A DNA stretch of 5,917 nucleotides from Candidatus Brevefilum sp. (GTDB lineage: Bacteria; Chloroflexota; Anaerolineae; Anaerolineales; Anaerolineaceae), in NCBI GenBank assembly GCA_007135845.1, contig SLIC01000206.1:1-5917 (forward strand), in the 5' to 3' direction. Shown here one piece after another: positions 5,650 to 5,917 of this stretch. Both the position numbers and the translations under genes were made by a program. The number at the start of each line of letters is the position of its first letter. Positions within the stretch are counted from its first letter, which is position 1. The notes beneath the pieces are model-generated. The model made no database searches. It saw only the letters and a program-made list of their open reading frames with translations, and had not been told where the DNA came from.

Positions 5650-5917
5650 TGTTTAGTATCATGTCCTTTATGAAAATAAGTGTGAGTGGAGTTCAATAGC
5701 AACCAAAATTATACCGTAAGGTCAGAATACGATCGTTATTGATGTCTTAATGGTGTGGTCGCTTTTCCTAAAATATTTTCCGGAATCCAGATAACGCTCT
5801 TCCAGAACAGACAACCAATTTGAACGACAACCTCTCTATCGTTGGTAATACTATTCATTTTTAAAAATATTTATTAGGATTCAGATCCGCCTGCCTGGTC
5901 TTTTGTAACTGGTTCCA
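5650..5917. other. Intergenic region upstream of the phosphotransferase gene
   Basis: It holds the -10 box described separately, an 8-pair hairpin TTCTGGAA (5807-5800) / TTCCGGAA (5785-5778) followed on the minus strand by AATATTTTAGG, and a 12-base palindrome ATTTTTAAAAAT near 5856-5867. The hairpin might be a weak terminator for a gene further right, but its U-tract is poor. All three minus-strand frames are open from the right edge for only 11 to 18 codons, so the tail of a minus-strand gene ending at 5884, 5874 or 5861 cannot be confirmed or excluded. Confidence 0.4.
5708..5713 (-). promoter_or_regulatory. -10 box of a promoter for the phosphotransferase gene
   Basis: The minus strand reads CGGTATAATTTTGG, an exact TATAAT, 59 bases ahead of the start codon. 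The -35 position at 17-base spacing holds ACGATC (5736-5731), a poor match, and there is no TG extension. Transcription would begin near 5701. A weak -35 box suggests low basal activity or dependence on an activator. Confidence 0.4.

Noticed and set aside
5874..5915. C-terminal tail of a minus-strand gene entering from the right edge (reading EPVTKDQAGGSES)
   Set aside because: It looks plausible as a disordered tail, but all three frames are open for 11 to 18 codons there, so no frame can be chosen.

Overview
The window reads as ordinary bacterial chromosome. It has four complete protein genes, all on the minus strand, separated by AT-rich intergenic stretches. The lipoprotein style (short leader, LLLG|C lipobox, Pro/Thr/Glu/Asp-rich linker), the particular alpha/beta hydrolase type and the conserved P-loop protein resemble proteins I associate with Chloroflexota, class Anaerolineae. 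That assignment is from memory of these families, not from a search. I see no tRNA, rRNA, CRISPR array, insertion sequence or phage gene.

Layout from right to left, which is the direction of transcription. Positions 5917-5650 are noncoding and hold a perfect TATAAT -10 box about 59 bases ahead of the first gene. Positions 5649-4633 encode a phosphotransferase of the aminoglycoside phosphotransferase/homoserine kinase type. Positions 4632-4401 are a gap with a good promoter (ATGACA, 17 bases, TATTAA) and a strong GGAGG ribosome binding site for the next gene. Positions 4400-3234 encode a cytoplasmic class C beta-lactamase-like serine hydrolase. Positions 3233-3099 are a gap with a dyad motif. 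Positions 3098-2457 encode a small P-loop kinase-like protein. Positions 2456-2024 are a 433-base AT-rich gap with a second copy of nearly the same dyad and possibly the remains of a short ORF. Positions 2023-269 encode a lipid-anchored alpha/beta hydrolase with a C-terminal beta-sandwich domain. A hairpin with a pyrimidine-rich tail at 141-195 probably terminates its transcript.

The gaps of 135 to 433 bases and the separate promoter candidates suggest four independently transcribed genes rather than an operon, and no shared pathway is evident. Two are probable small-molecule kinases, one is a probable intracellular esterase or peptidase-like hydrolase, and one is a surface esterase. The most interesting non-gene signal is the near-identical dyad AATCAATC(C)GATTGA, present once upstream of the lipoprotein gene and once upstream of the P-loop gene, which may mark a common regulator. 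I found no convincing undescribed multi-gene system.
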